Assembly: GCA_002723085.1 (NCBI GenBank)
Contig: PBNK01000017.1
Span: 1-52,329 of the forward strand
Source of the DNA: Crocinitomicaceae bacterium
GTDB lineage: Bacteria; Bacteroidota; Bacteroidia; Flavobacteriales_D; Parvicellaceae
Length of the DNA stretch: 52,329 bases
Direction: 5' to 3'
Shown piece after piece: positions 8,608-17,874 of the stretch (position 1 is its first letter; each line of letters starts with the position of its first letter). The position numbers and the translations under genes are program-made. Below the pieces are notes generated by a model, which did not search any database, was not told the origin of the DNA, and saw only the letters and a program-made list of their open reading frames with translations.

Positions 8608-10443
8608 ATGGATCCTTTTCAAAATAGAAGATGGGTTATCATGCTAATAATGATAGGTGTAGGTCTTATTTTTATTTTCAGATTGTTATTTATCCAAGTA
8701 ATTGATGAAACCTGGTCTAATAGGGCTAATCAAATCAATTCAACCATAAAAAACATACAGCCACCAAGAGGATGTATTTATGACCGTAATTATAAACTTT
8801 TGGCAGGGGCAGAGCAAGCTTACAACATAATGATATTACCAAAAGAAATTAAAGAAAAAGATTCATCAATTATATGTGATTTATTTAACATATCTATAAA
8901 TGAATTAAGATTGAAAATTAATAAAGCTTCTTCAGGCTATAATGTTTCATATAAACCATCAGTTTTTTATGAATCATTAACTAAAAGTGAATATGCTAAG
9001 ATTGCTCCTAATATTGGTCAAATTTCAGGACTTTATGGAGAAATTAAAGTGCAAAGAGGTTATCCTTTGCCAATAGCTGCTCATGCCTTAGGTTATATTA
9101 GAAAAATAAGCAAAGAACAATTTAATAAACCCCAAAATCAAGAAATTTATTCAAACAATGATTATATTGGGATAACTGGTTTAGAAAAAACATATGAATT
9201 AGAATTAAGAGGCAAAAGGGGGAATGAAAATTTTTTAAAAGATTATGCTGGAAATAAAGTTGAAACTATTGAAAAAAAACCTGCAAAACCAGGCAATGAT
9301 ATAATAACAACATTAGATTCAGATTTACAACTCTTAGGAGAAGAATTAATGCAGAACAAACTTGGTTGTATTGTTGCAATAGAACCCTCATCAGGTGAAA
9401 TTCTTTCAATGGTTTCTGCTCCCTCTTTTGACCCTTCCGTTTTAACTGGCAGAGATTTTCCAGAACAATATCAAAAACTATTATTAAATGATTCTTTAAA
9501 ACCATTAATTAATCGACCAATATATAATGACAAATATAGGCCTGGGTCTATCTTTAAGTTGGTTCATGCTTTAATTGCTCTTCAAGAAGGAGTAATACTG
9601 CCTTCAACTGGATTCTTATGTGATAAAAGTATAATTGGTTGCCATAATCATGAACCGCCAACTAATTTAAGTACTGCTATTAAGCACAGTTGTAATCCAT
9701 ATTTTTATCAAGTTTATAAGAAAATCATCCTTAAAGGAAGAAGTGATAATTATTTTGAAGATAGTAGATTGGGATTAGCTAGTTGGGAAGAAAAAGCAAA
9801 AAAATTTGGTTTTGGTGATTTATTAGGAGTTGATATTCCTGAAGAAAAAAAAGGATTTTTACCCAATGTAGATTTTTATGATAATTGGTATGGAAAAAAA
9901 AGATGGGCATTTAGTACAATTTACTCTAACAGTATTGGTGAAGGGGAAATAGGCGTTTCACCATTGCAAATGGCTAATCTTTCTGCAATTATTGCTAATA
10001 GAGGATATTATTACATTCCGCATTTGGTTAAAAAAATTGGAAAGAATAAAATTGATGAAAAATATAAGGTTAAGAAAAAAACACAAATAGATAGTGTTCA
10101 TTTTATACCTGTTATTGAGGCTATGGAGCAAGTAGTTTTAAGTGGAACTGGATTAAGCGCTAAATTAGACAGCATAAGTGTATGCGGAAAGACAGGGACC
10201 GTTGAAAATAAAAACTTTAATGATCATTCAGTATTTATTGCATTTGCTCCGAAAGAAAACCCTAAAATTGCAATTGCTGTATATGTTGAATTTGGTACAT
10301 GGGGCGGTACTTGGGCAGCTCCTATTGCTAGTTTAATGATAGATAAGTATGTAAATGGTAAACTATCTATAAAGAATAGAAAAAAGAAAGAAGAAATAAC
10401 AAGGGCAATTATTTTAAATAAAAACAGCGATTTTACATTTTAA
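8608..10443 (+). CDS. mrdA: Penicillin-binding protein 2 (elongation-specific transpeptidase)
   Basis: Class B PBP that cross-links peptidoglycan during cell elongation, working with the RodA polymerase. It has 611 residues: a membrane anchor at about 10-30, a dimerisation/pedestal domain with PPRGCIYDRN at 52-61, then the transpeptidase domain. All three active-site motifs are present: SxxK as SIFK (nucleophile Ser314), SxN as SCN (361-363) and KTG at 528-530. The ATG directly follows the mreD stop and the stop codon abuts the rodA start, so mreD, mrdA and rodA are packed without spacers. Confidence 0.96.
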   Translation: MDPFQNRRWVIMLIMIGVGLIFIFRLLFIQVIDETWSNRANQINSTIKNIQPPRGCIYDRNYKLLAGAEQAYNIMILPKEIKEKDSSIICDLFNISINELRLKINKASSGYNVSYKPSVFYESLTKSEYAKIAPNIGQISGLYGEIKVQRGYPLPIAAHALGYIRKISKEQFNKPQNQEIYSNNDYIGITGLEKTYELELRGKRGNENFLKDYAGNKVETIEKKPAKPGNDIITTLDSDLQLLGEELMQNKLGCIVAIEPSSGEILSMVSAPSFDPSVLTGRDFPEQYQKLLLNDSLKPLINRPIYNDKYRPGSIFKLVHALIALQEGVILPSTGFLCDKSIIGCHNHEPPTNLSTAIKHSCNPYFYQVYKKIILKGRSDNYFEDSRLGLASWEEKAKKFGFGDLLGVDIPEEKKGFLPNVDFYDNWYGKKRWAFSTIYSNSIGEGEIGVSPLQMANLSAIIANRGYYYIPHLVKKIGKNKIDEKYKVKKKTQIDSVHFIPVIEAMEQVVLSGTGLSAKLDSISVCGKTGTVENKNFNDHSVFIAFAPKENPKIAIAVYVEFGTWGGTWAAPIASLMIDKYVNGKLSIKNRKKKEEITRAIILNKNSDFTF

Positions 10444-11772
10444 TTGGCAAGAAGAATCTCCATATGGAAATATATTGATAAGTACCTTTTGGTTCTTTAT
10501 TTAATTCTTTTATTAGGAGGGTTTTTAACCATTTATTCAAGCAGTTACGATGGTTCAATTTCAGTAGATAAATTTTGGGGTTCAAGTACAGGTAAACAAT
10601 TAGTATGGGTTATAGTATCTATATTTTTAGGCTTTATTGTTTTACTTATTGAAGGAAGTTTTATTCATAATTCATCTTATATAGTTTATATAATTGTTTT
10701 ATTGTTGTTAGTTGGAGTTTTATTTATGCCCGCAATAAAAGGTGCAAAATCTTGGTTTCAGTTTGGGTCTTTTTCTATTCAACCCTCTGAGACAGCAAAG
10801 CTTTCATGCTCTTTAGCATTTGCTAGGTACTTGAGTTCAATTAATGTTAAGTTTCAAGATTTTAAGACAAGATTAAGTGTTGTTGTTCTTTTGTCTTTAC
10901 CTGCTTTCTTGATTGTTCTTCAACCTGATCCAGGAACAATGTTGGTTTTTATTTCTTTTATTTTTGTTATGTATAGAGAAGGCCTTTCCGGCAACATTTT
11001 ATTAATAGGTCTATTTGCTATTATTGTAACAGTTATAGGAGTTTTTTTAAAAGCTTCAGAAACAAGTTTTGATTTATTTGGCGCAAATTTTTCAGGAAAT
11101 ATTCTTTTTGGAATGGTTTTGTTATTAATATCAATTATTACTTTTTTTATAATCAAGTTTTTTGTTCTTCCTAGATATAGAAAAGAAAAATTTTATCGTC
11201 TAGCTATAGTTACAGTTATTGGTATTGTTATATCATTAGGTGTTAACCATGTTTATGATAATGTTTTTAAAGATCGTCATAGAAATAGATTTCAAATTAT
11301 GTTTGGCATTAAAGAAGATCGAACTGGAGATGGGTATAACATATATCAGGCATTATCTGCTATTGGATCTGGAGAAACAACTGGTAAAGGATATTTGAAA
11401 GGAACATTAAGTAATGATAAATACAAACATGTTCCAGAACAAAGTACTGACTTTATTTTTTGTAGTTGGGCTGAAGAATGGGGTTTTATAGGTAGCTTAT
11501 TATTTATTATAGTGTATTTAGCAACGTTAATTAGAATAGTTATGCTGTGCGAAAGACAAAGAAGTAAATTCACAAGAATATTTGGCTATTGTGTTGCCAG
11601 CATTTTGTTTTTTCATTTTATGATAAATATTGGGATGGTAACTGGGTTAGCTCCTGTTATTGGTATTCCATTGCCCTTTTTTAGTAAAGGAGGTTCAGCA
11701 ATTTTAACTTTTAGTCTGTTGATTTTTATATTGCTCCGTTTAGATGCAGAGCGTAAGGTTGTTTTAAGGTGA
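10444..11772 (+). CDS. rodA: Rod-shape SEDS glycosyltransferase RodA
   Basis: SEDS-family lipid II polymerase that builds glycan strands for PBP2. It has 442 residues with about ten transmembrane helices. Family signatures are FSIQPSETAKL, QPDPGT, the extracellular-loop motif PEQSTDFIF (catalytic Asp336 in this numbering) and GIPLPFFSKGGSA near the end. The start is TTG at 10444, immediately after the in-frame TAA that ends mrdA; no ATG precedes the first helix, so this start is forced. A loop of extra sequence around residues 205-250 makes it longer than the E. coli protein, as I would expect in this phylum. It is the last gene of the elongasome operon. Confidence 0.95.
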   Translation: MARRISIWKYIDKYLLVLYLILLLGGFLTIYSSSYDGSISVDKFWGSSTGKQLVWVIVSIFLGFIVLLIEGSFIHNSSYIVYIIVLLLLVGVLFMPAIKGAKSWFQFGSFSIQPSETAKLSCSLAFARYLSSINVKFQDFKTRLSVVVLLSLPAFLIVLQPDPGTMLVFISFIFVMYREGLSGNILLIGLFAIIVTVIGVFLKASETSFDLFGANFSGNILFGMVLLLISIITFFIIKFFVLPRYRKEKFYRLAIVTVIGIVISLGVNHVYDNVFKDRHRNRFQIMFGIKEDRTGDGYNIYQALSAIGSGETTGKGYLKGTLSNDKYKHVPEQSTDFIFCSWAEEWGFIGSLLFIIVYLATLIRIVMLCERQRSKFTRIFGYCVASILFFHFMINIGMVTGLAPVIGIPLPFFSKGGSAILTFSLLIFILLRLDAERKVVLR

Positions 11773-11789
11773 TTAGTTGTTTTGGATTT

Positions 11790-11809
11790 AAATAAAGAAT
11801 GCTTTATTT
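11790..11809. terminator. AT-rich hairpin at the end of the mre-rodA operon
   Basis: An 8-bp stem AAATAAAG/CTTTATTT with an AATG loop is followed on the plus strand by a T-rich run. It lies between the convergent rodA and nucleotidyltransferase genes and could terminate both. The stem is all A/T but for one pair, so efficiency is doubtful. Confidence 0.4.
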
Positions 11810-12229
11810 TTTATTTAGAAGCCAGCTTGAAGACTGGATTTTATCACCTAATCCATCAATAAGTGTTATCCCTAGTTTTTTACAAATAGGTTTTTCAGGA
11901 ATAGTATCGTTATTTTGATCGCCTCCATTAGCAAAAGATAGCTCATATTCTTTACTGAATTCTTTAGCAATCTTTTCAATAGTTTTACAAACTGTTCTGT
12001 CTTTATCAATAGATAATATGGCTTTATCTACACCTTTGATGCTGTCAACAATAATCATTCTTTCTTCTTCTTCTTGAAAAGCTTTACTTCCTTTTAACTC
12101 CCTTTGAAAATCAGAATTCACAATAACAAAAAGTTCATCTGCATTTTTTTTTGCATTTTGGAAATATTCTAAATGGCCTTTATGAATAGGATTAAAATAG
12201 CCACTTACAATAATTGCTTTTTTTTTCAT
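11804..12229 (-). CDS. Cytidylyltransferase-like nucleotidyltransferase
   Basis: Small HxGH-type nucleotidyltransferase of the TagD/CoaD superfamily, which transfers a nucleotidyl group to a phosphorylated substrate. The 141 residues start with a beta strand and the signature GYFNPIHKGHLEYF (HKGH is the nucleotide-binding HxGH motif). The C-terminal IQSSSWLL corresponds to the superfamily ISSSxLR-type motif. Family members act on glycerol 3-phosphate, ethanolamine phosphate, sugar phosphates or flavin. The GGDQNNDTIPE segment is also seen in stand-alone sugar-phosphate/ADP-heptose-type members, but I cannot assign a substrate. It stands alone, convergent with rodA. A gap of 245 bp (12230-12474) separates it from mlaE, and I see no RNA gene or ORF there. 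Confidence 0.8.
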   Translation of the reverse strand: MKKKAIIVSGYFNPIHKGHLEYFQNAKKNADELFVIVNSDFQRELKGSKAFQEEEERMIIVDSIKGVDKAILSIDKDRTVCKTIEKIAKEFSKEYELSFANGGDQNNDTIPEKPICKKLGITLIDGLGDKIQSSSWLLNKK

Positions 12230-12474
12230 GATTATTTTTAAACTAATGCTTTTACAACATTTTTTTGCTTTATTGTAGATTCAAATGGACAATCGCATTT
12301 CTTTTTTTTTAACAGATTACAGCTAGTGAAAGCAAAGTTGCAAAAACAAACTAAATAAAGGTAAAATAGAATTCTTAATTTCATTTTAATGAATTTCCAT
12401 GTTTAAAATTAATCATTACATCTATGGAATCACAATAATTATTGCTTATTTTGAACAATTAACAACATCATTAT

Positions 12475-13215
12475 ATGATAAATCATTTTGGAAGATATAT
12501 TCTAATGCTCATTTATATGTTTTCAAGACCTGAAAAATTCAGTGTGTATTGGAAACGGTTTATTGATGAAATTGTTCAGCTAGGGGTCAAATCCTTGTTT
12601 ATTGTAATCCTTATGTCTGCATTTATGGGTGCTGTTTTAGTTATACAAACAGCAAGTGCTATTGAGTCAGCTTGGATTCCTGATTATACTGTTGGGTTTA
12701 CGGTTAAACAATCTATGTTGTTAGAGTTTTGTCCAACTATAATTTCTCTAATTTTAGCAGGGAAAGTAGGTTCTAATATTGCTTCTGAATTAGGGACAAT
12801 GAGAGTTACTGAACAAATTGACGCATTAGAAGTTATGGGGGTGAATTCAATTGGTTATTTAATTGGGCCAAAGATTTTGGGTTCTTTATTTATTTTTCCA
12901 ATTATAATTATGTACAGCATGTTTTTTGGCTTTTTAGGGGGTGGCATTGTGTGTGAATTAACATCTATAATCCCTGTTGAGCAATATTTAGAAGGGATAA
13001 GGTCTTTTTCATATGAAAATTATGGACACATAAGATATGCGTTAATTAAGACATCAGTTTTTGCATTTTTAATTACTAGTATTTCAAGTTATTTTGGATA
13101 TTACCTTAAAGGAGGGGCCTTAGAAGTTGGAAAAGCTAGTACAAATGCTGTAGTATATAGCAGCATTTTTATATTATTTGCTAATTACATTTTAACTCAA
13201 TTATTATTAATTTGA
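12475..13215 (+). CDS. mlaE: MlaE-type ABC transporter permease
   Basis: Inner-membrane permease of a Mla-like ABC system that moves phospholipids or other lipids between the membranes. The 246-residue length and five to six hydrophobic helices fit the MlaE/YrbE family. Typical segments are FMGAVLVIQTA, the central LILAGKVGSNIASELGTM block and TEQIDALEVMG, the most conserved part of the family (it contacts the ATPase). The ATG at 12475 is well placed. The stop overlaps the start of the ATPase gene by 4 bp. No MlaD substrate-binding gene follows here, so it must be elsewhere if present. Confidence 0.93.
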   Translation: MINHFGRYILMLIYMFSRPEKFSVYWKRFIDEIVQLGVKSLFIVILMSAFMGAVLVIQTASAIESAWIPDYTVGFTVKQSMLLEFCPTIISLILAGKVGSNIASELGTMRVTEQIDALEVMGVNSIGYLIGPKILGSLFIFPIIIMYSMFFGFLGGGIVCELTSIIPVEQYLEGIRSFSYENYGHIRYALIKTSVFAFLITSISSYFGYYLKGGALEVGKASTNAVVYSSIFILFANYILTQLLLI

Positions 13216-13964
13216 TTTCAGTTAAAAACATATCTAAGTCGTTTAATAATGTGAAAATTTTAGATGATATTTCTTTTGATTTTCATAAAGGAAAAACCAA
13301 CTTAATCATTGGTAAAAGTGGATCTGGAAAATCAGTGTTAACAAAATGTATGGTAGGCTTATTAGAACCTGATAATGGAGATGTTTATTATCAAGAAACT
13401 AAGCTTTCGTCATTAAAAATCAAAGAAAAAAAACAAATTAGAAAACAATTAGGAATGTTATTTCAGGGTAGCGCTTTATTTGATTCTCTTAGCGTTGCTG
13501 ATAATGTGGCTTTTCCATTAAAAATGATTACATCTTTAAGTAGTAATGATATTTCTGAAAGAGTTAATTTTTGCCTTAATAGAGTAGATATTATTAATAA
13601 AAACGAATTATTCCCATCAGAACTTAGTGGTGGAATGCAGAAAAGAGTTGCAATTGCTAGAGCAATTTCAATGCAACCTCAATATCTTTTTTGTGATGAG
13701 CCTAATTCAGGTTTAGACCCAGTTACTGCAATAGTTATTGATGAGCTTATTAAGGAAATAACAGAAGAGTATAATATAACGACAGTTGTTATTACTCACG
13801 ATATGAATTCTGTTTTAGAAATTGGTGACAATATTTTGTTTATCGATTCTGGTAAAAATAAATGGCAAGGAAGTAAAGATGAAATTCTTGATTCTGATGT
13901 TAAGGAATTAAACGACTTTATTTATGTTTCTAAGTTTTTAAAACAATTAAAAAAGAACAGATAA
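13212..13964 (+). CDS. mlaF: MlaF-type ABC transporter ATP-binding protein
   Basis: ATPase that powers the MlaE permease encoded just upstream. In 250 residues it shows a full ABC ATPase: Walker A GKSGSGKS at 34-41, Q-loop Gln85, signature LSGGMQ at 138-143, Walker B LFCDEP, D-loop SGLDP, and H-loop His196. The start is a TTG at 13212 inside the overlap with the mlaE stop. The Walker A motif lies only 33 codons later and no ATG precedes it, so the TTG start is required. The operon ends with a strong hairpin at 13981-14011. Confidence 0.95.
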   Translation: MISVKNISKSFNNVKILDDISFDFHKGKTNLIIGKSGSGKSVLTKCMVGLLEPDNGDVYYQETKLSSLKIKEKKQIRKQLGMLFQGSALFDSLSVADNVAFPLKMITSLSSNDISERVNFCLNRVDIINKNELFPSELSGGMQKRVAIARAISMQPQYLFCDEPNSGLDPVTAIVIDELIKEITEEYNITTVVITHDMNSVLEIGDNILFIDSGKNKWQGSKDEILDSDVKELNDFIYVSKFLKQLKKNR

Positions 13965-13980
13965 ATTTTATTTTTCAAAT

Positions 13981-14011
13981 AAAAAAGGCCAATCAATGAT
14001 TGGCCTTTTTT
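13981..14011. terminator. Strong bidirectional terminator
   Basis: A perfect 14-bp stem (core GGCCAATC/GATTGGCC, flanked by A6 and T6) with a 3-base AAT loop. The A-run on one side and T-run on the other make it a rho-independent terminator in both directions. It separates the convergent mlaF and PA-domain T9SS genes. Confidence 0.93.
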
Positions 14012-14029
14012 ATTAAGTTTTAGAAAACT

Positions 14030-15757
14030 TTATTTAGTAATAACCACGTTAAATTTGCTAGTTTCACCATTAGCAAAAAGTAAGTTAAATACATAATTTC
14101 CGTTAGCAATATCAGTAACGTCAATTTCTATATTTCCAGTAGCATTATTAATGTTTTTAACTGAAATTGTTTTCCCAGTAACATCAACAATATTAAGAGT
14201 AGCTGAACTATTAATTCCATTTAAAGGAATAGTAATTGAGTTAGTAGCTGGGTTAGGGAATGGGTTAATTTCCATATTCTCTGATTGCTCTAAACCAAGA
14301 TTGGTACTCAACTCTACAGAAACACCCGCAGTAACTTCTGTTCCAAATCCAGTTGCATACCAAGTTCCAGAATTTTCTACTAAACTTACAGGTTGTCCAT
14401 AAATTGCATTTACATTTTGATTATAATCTATAGCATCATCAAATCCAAAATATACATCTGTATCAAAAGATTGTGCACAGAATAAATATCTTGTATTATC
14501 ATTTAGAGTCATAGGTTCAGTAAATGGAACGTATACATTTTGGTAAGCTGAATCTGTGTCATAAGTAATTTCACCAACACTTATTGTGTTTAATGTAACA
14601 ACTCCAGCAAAATTTGGATCGTTAAAATCAGTAAATGAATCAGCCCACTCATATCCATATGTGCTGAAGTATCTTCCAGCTAATGAACCGCCACTAACAA
14701 CAGCTGAGAAATTAATTCCCATTGCAGCCATTCTACTTGCATTAGGGTCCATAAAATGTGTACACACAGAAACGCTTCCAGTAGCACTATTTGGTCTATA
14801 ATAAGGGCTACAAACCGGAGCTCCAACAGAGTCAACAGTAGCAGTTGAGTATACGGTATTGCTAATGTAAAAAGTGGAACTAAAGCTATTGTCAACAGGG
14901 AATTCATCAACCATCCCAGCATCAGATACAGTATACGTTAGAGTGTATGCCCCAACACCATATGATGCTTGAGAAAATGTTGGTAAAGAAAAGTAAACAC
15001 TATCATTACTAGCAACAACAGCTTCAGCTGATGTTTGATCGTAAACAAGTGCCCCATTATATTCAATTTGTGCATTAACAACAACTGAATCTTGGTCTAG
15101 ATTCCCAGGGTTGCTAACAAATGCACCAAGTTGAACTTCATATTCAGTTTGGTCAGCAGCAAGAGCAGCAGGGATTGAAGCTGCTTCAGGAATAACAACG
15201 TCGGCAGCATTTACAGCTAAATTATTGTCATAGTTTCTTGTTCCAATAAACACTACAACAGGGCCGTTCGCCATTTCAGCTGTTATAATACCTCCGGTAG
15301 CATCTTCAATGAAAATGGCTGGAATTGTAACGTTTGCTCCGTCAGTTCCAGGAGCCATGTTTACTAATCCTGGTTCTCTGTTGATGATAATGGCAGCAAC
15401 CGCTCCTGCGTTTTCTGCGTTTAAAATTTTTGTTCCAAATTCACAAGTATTCCTGTAGATAACAGCTATTTTTCCTGTTAAATCATTAACTAAAGGGTTA
15501 CAGCCTTCAGCACTCATAGGATTTCCTTGTGGGTTAGTTCCTGCTGTTCCATCGTCAACAAACATTAGCGTGTCCATAACAGCATTAGCTGTGTCTAAAA
15601 GGTCAGGGCCTCCCCAACCTCCAGCAGGTTCTGTATATGTAAAGCCATAAGTTCCGAAAATAGAAGCAGGTGCTTCTACAGAAAAGACTACTTGTTGGGC
15701 AGTCATACTTATTGCTGACAGAACAATTAAATAAGTTCCTAGTAATAATTTTTTCAT
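14030..15757 (-). CDS. T9SS-secreted protein with PA domain
   Basis: Predicted cell-surface or secreted protein of 575 residues and unknown role. Visible parts: a signal peptide to about residue 20 (MKKLLLGTYLIVLSAIS...); a protease-associated (PA) domain at about 60-175 with GKIAVIYRNTCEFGTKILNAE and IPAIFIE; Ig-like/beta-rich middle segments; and a C-terminal type A T9SS sorting domain from about 500 (NPFPNPATNSI ... NGNYVFNL ... VVITK). The PA domain usually accompanies a peptidase domain, but no protease motif is seen, so it may only mediate protein binding. It is the last of three minus-strand cargo genes and ends at the bidirectional terminator. The function is not recognisable. Confidence 0.85.
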   Translation of the reverse strand: MKKLLLGTYLIVLSAISMTAQQVVFSVEAPASIFGTYGFTYTEPAGGWGGPDLLDTANAVMDTLMFVDDGTAGTNPQGNPMSAEGCNPLVNDLTGKIAVIYRNTCEFGTKILNAENAGAVAAIIINREPGLVNMAPGTDGANVTIPAIFIEDATGGIITAEMANGPVVVFIGTRNYDNNLAVNAADVVIPEAASIPAALAADQTEYEVQLGAFVSNPGNLDQDSVVVNAQIEYNGALVYDQTSAEAVVASNDSVYFSLPTFSQASYGVGAYTLTYTVSDAGMVDEFPVDNSFSSTFYISNTVYSTATVDSVGAPVCSPYYRPNSATGSVSVCTHFMDPNASRMAAMGINFSAVVSGGSLAGRYFSTYGYEWADSFTDFNDPNFAGVVTLNTISVGEITYDTDSAYQNVYVPFTEPMTLNDNTRYLFCAQSFDTDVYFGFDDAIDYNQNVNAIYGQPVSLVENSGTWYATGFGTEVTAGVSVELSTNLGLEQSENMEINPFPNPATNSITIPLNGINSSATLNIVDVTGKTISVKNINNATGNIEIDVTDIANGNYVFNLLFANGETSKFNVVITK

Positions 15758-15880
15758 GAATTTTAGTTTTAGTTATAGTAATAGTTAACGTAAAAATAAG
15801 AAATAATTAATCAATATAAAAAGATTCATATGAGCATAATTAATTTTTTATATAAATTTTACTTTTTTAATGAAATAAAA

Positions 15881-15909
15881 AAAGGCGAAACTGTTAAAGC
15901 TTCGCCTTT
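15881..15909 (-). terminator. Terminator of the 15934-17799 gene
   Basis: A 9-bp stem TTCGCCTTT/AAAGGCGAA with an 11-base loop. Read on the minus strand it is followed by a run of T, as in a rho-independent terminator. It lies 24 bp after the stop of the minus-strand T9SS cargo gene, so the PA-domain gene further on probably has its own promoter. Confidence 0.8.
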
Positions 15910-15933
15910 ATAAATAATATAAAGAATTGTTAT

Positions 15934-17799
15934 TTATTTAATAACAACTCTTTCAGAAATACTTCCTTTATCATTAGATATTTCAATGATATATACTCCA
16001 TTCCCATTTTCTGTTAAATCAATTGAAATTGAAGAACTTGAAACAGCATTATGAACAATTTTCCCTAATACATCATAAACAACAATAGTGTTTTCAGTAT
16101 TATTTAAATTTTCAATATTAATTATTCCATTTGAAGGGTTAGGGTAAATAGAAACATCTTCGTTTGTAGTCTCATTAACTCCTACAGACCAAGAATCTCC
16201 CATTAGCATTCTAATAGCAAAAGCATTACCATTAGTATATGATTGGTCATTTGGATAGTAAATTGCACTAGCCCAAGCAGGTTGTCCAACTGAGTTATCA
16301 TCTACAACTCTTATGTCATATGTGTTAGCTAAACTATTCATTTCAACAGCAGCATAATATACACCTGGATCAAGAGAAATGTTTCCCCAAATAGAAGTTT
16401 GGTTAACATCATCCCAGCCTAATTTTTCAACAAATGGGATATCGATATATCCATTAGAAATGTCAGTTGCAGATACAGTTAACAAATCAGAAGTGTAAAG
16501 TGCAGCAGAAAATATATTTCCAGCCATAAATTGTGAAGTGTCCATTATATGAGCAGTAACTTCAGCCCCAGCAACTGTTCCAGTTGCAAGCATAACTCTT
16601 AATCCAGAAACAACTTCAGATTGCTTAATAGTATAACAAGTAGCTAATATTGCCCCGTCAGCAAAACTTCCATCAGACCAAGAATTTGTCCCAAGTGATA
16701 CTAAGTTTTCATAAGCAGGAGGGTGAATTCCAATTCCATCCATTGAATAAATATCAGAAGTAATTTCAAAGTTTCTTTGATATACATTATCACCATCTGT
16801 AGATCCTCCAATAGTATCATTGTCTGAAGTTACTGTATATGTACCTTCATATAAACCAACAGAAAGAGAAAGTGTTTCATTAGTTTCTACAACATAAGAT
16901 GAGTCAGCTTCTATCAATGCAATTGTTGGATTACTTGAAAAAGAAACAAAGTCAGCGTCTACAGAAACATTTGTTTGATCATAAACACCATCATTTGCAA
17001 CTACAGCACCTATTGTCCAATCAGAATCAACTTGTGTTAATGGAGTTCTTCCATATTCTGTTCCACCATTATTAGTCCCTGAAATCCATGCGGTAACAGC
17101 TTCAACATTGTTAGCATCTTTTCTTGTGATTTTCACATCATCAACAGCCCAGTACCAAGCCCAGTAGTCGTTATCATCATAATAAAATTGAATTAAAACT
17201 TGAGATGAATTTCCACAAGTTGCAGAAACATCATAACTAGTTATTTCAGGATTCCCAGAATTTTGATCGTTAGGATATCCAGCATTATTTGTGATTTCAT
17301 ATTCAGTCCAGTTAGCACCATTGTCACCAGAAACTCTTACTCCTCTAGTATCTTGCCACCATCTGTAGTTATGAGAAAATGTTAAAACAACATTTGGTTC
17401 TGCAGACAAATCAATTGGCACAGTAAGCGTTGCTTGTGTAATGATTTGAGTACCATCACCATCACCACCACCTGAAGCATCAGAGTTAATAAATAAATAA
17501 CCGTTAGAAGCTGTAGCAGCATTAAAAGGTGCTAAAACTGAAACAGGTATTAAACCTGGATTAGTTTCAATTGTCCATTGATCTGGAATAGTACCTGTGC
17601 TTGTTATAGCCCAATCACTAGCCGTAGAAAAGTCATTTTCCCAAAGAGTAATTCCTTTTTGAGAAATATGATTAGTTGGTTTAACAACATTGTTATCAAC
17701 GTTGTGTTTTGTTAAGATTGGTGCTTTAATCTTTCCGCTTTGTGCAGAAACACCAGCCCCAACAGTTAATGAGATTAATAAAATGTATAATTTTTTCAT
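15934..17799 (-). CDS. T9SS-secreted protein with jelly-roll (MAM/lectin-like) domain
   Basis: Secreted protein of 621 residues, paralogous to its upstream neighbour. It has a signal peptide to about residue 19 (MKKLYILLISLTVGAGVSAQ). A beta-sandwich domain at about 50-230 follows, beginning LWENDFSTASDWAI and ending WAVDDVKITRK, a pattern of MAM/concanavalin-like domains in Bacteroidota surface proteins. A central beta-rich region with EYGRTPLTQVD comes next, then a conserved block with NSLANTYDIRVVDD and PAWASAIYYPN, and a T9SS type A sorting domain (IYPNPSNGIINIENL ... VYIIEISN). No catalytic motif is seen; adhesion or surface-layer roles are possible but unproven. Confidence 0.85.
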   Translation of the reverse strand: MKKLYILLISLTVGAGVSAQSGKIKAPILTKHNVDNNVVKPTNHISQKGITLWENDFSTASDWAITSTGTIPDQWTIETNPGLIPVSVLAPFNAATASNGYLFINSDASGGGDGDGTQIITQATLTVPIDLSAEPNVVLTFSHNYRWWQDTRGVRVSGDNGANWTEYEITNNAGYPNDQNSGNPEITSYDVSATCGNSSQVLIQFYYDDNDYWAWYWAVDDVKITRKDANNVEAVTAWISGTNNGGTEYGRTPLTQVDSDWTIGAVVANDGVYDQTNVSVDADFVSFSSNPTIALIEADSSYVVETNETLSLSVGLYEGTYTVTSDNDTIGGSTDGDNVYQRNFEITSDIYSMDGIGIHPPAYENLVSLGTNSWSDGSFADGAILATCYTIKQSEVVSGLRVMLATGTVAGAEVTAHIMDTSQFMAGNIFSAALYTSDLLTVSATDISNGYIDIPFVEKLGWDDVNQTSIWGNISLDPGVYYAAVEMNSLANTYDIRVVDDNSVGQPAWASAIYYPNDQSYTNGNAFAIRMLMGDSWSVGVNETTNEDVSIYPNPSNGIINIENLNNTENTIVVYDVLGKIVHNAVSSSSISIDLTENGNGVYIIEISNDKGSISERVVIK

Positions 17800-17829
17800 A
17801 TCTATATTTGATTTTTTTTGTGAGGATTA

Positions 17830-17837
17830 CAAAATTA
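17830..17837 (-). promoter_or_regulatory. -7 box upstream of the 15934-17799 gene
   Basis: The minus strand reads TAATTTTG, an exact match to TAnnTTTG, 31 bp before the ATG at 17799. A TTTG -33 box at the usual distance is not evident, so confidence is moderate. Confidence 0.45.
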
Positions 17838-17874
17838 ATAAAAAAAAACAATTTTTTATTATCTTATAATTAGG

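Noticed and set aside
11804-12229. Phosphopantetheine adenylyltransferase (CoaD)
   Set aside because: The HxGH motif is shared, but the sequence is shorter and lacks other CoaD motifs; a generic cytidylyltransferase-like call is safer.
12230-12474. Small RNA or riboswitch in the gap before mlaE
   Set aside because: I found no stable hairpin, terminator or conserved motif on either strand.
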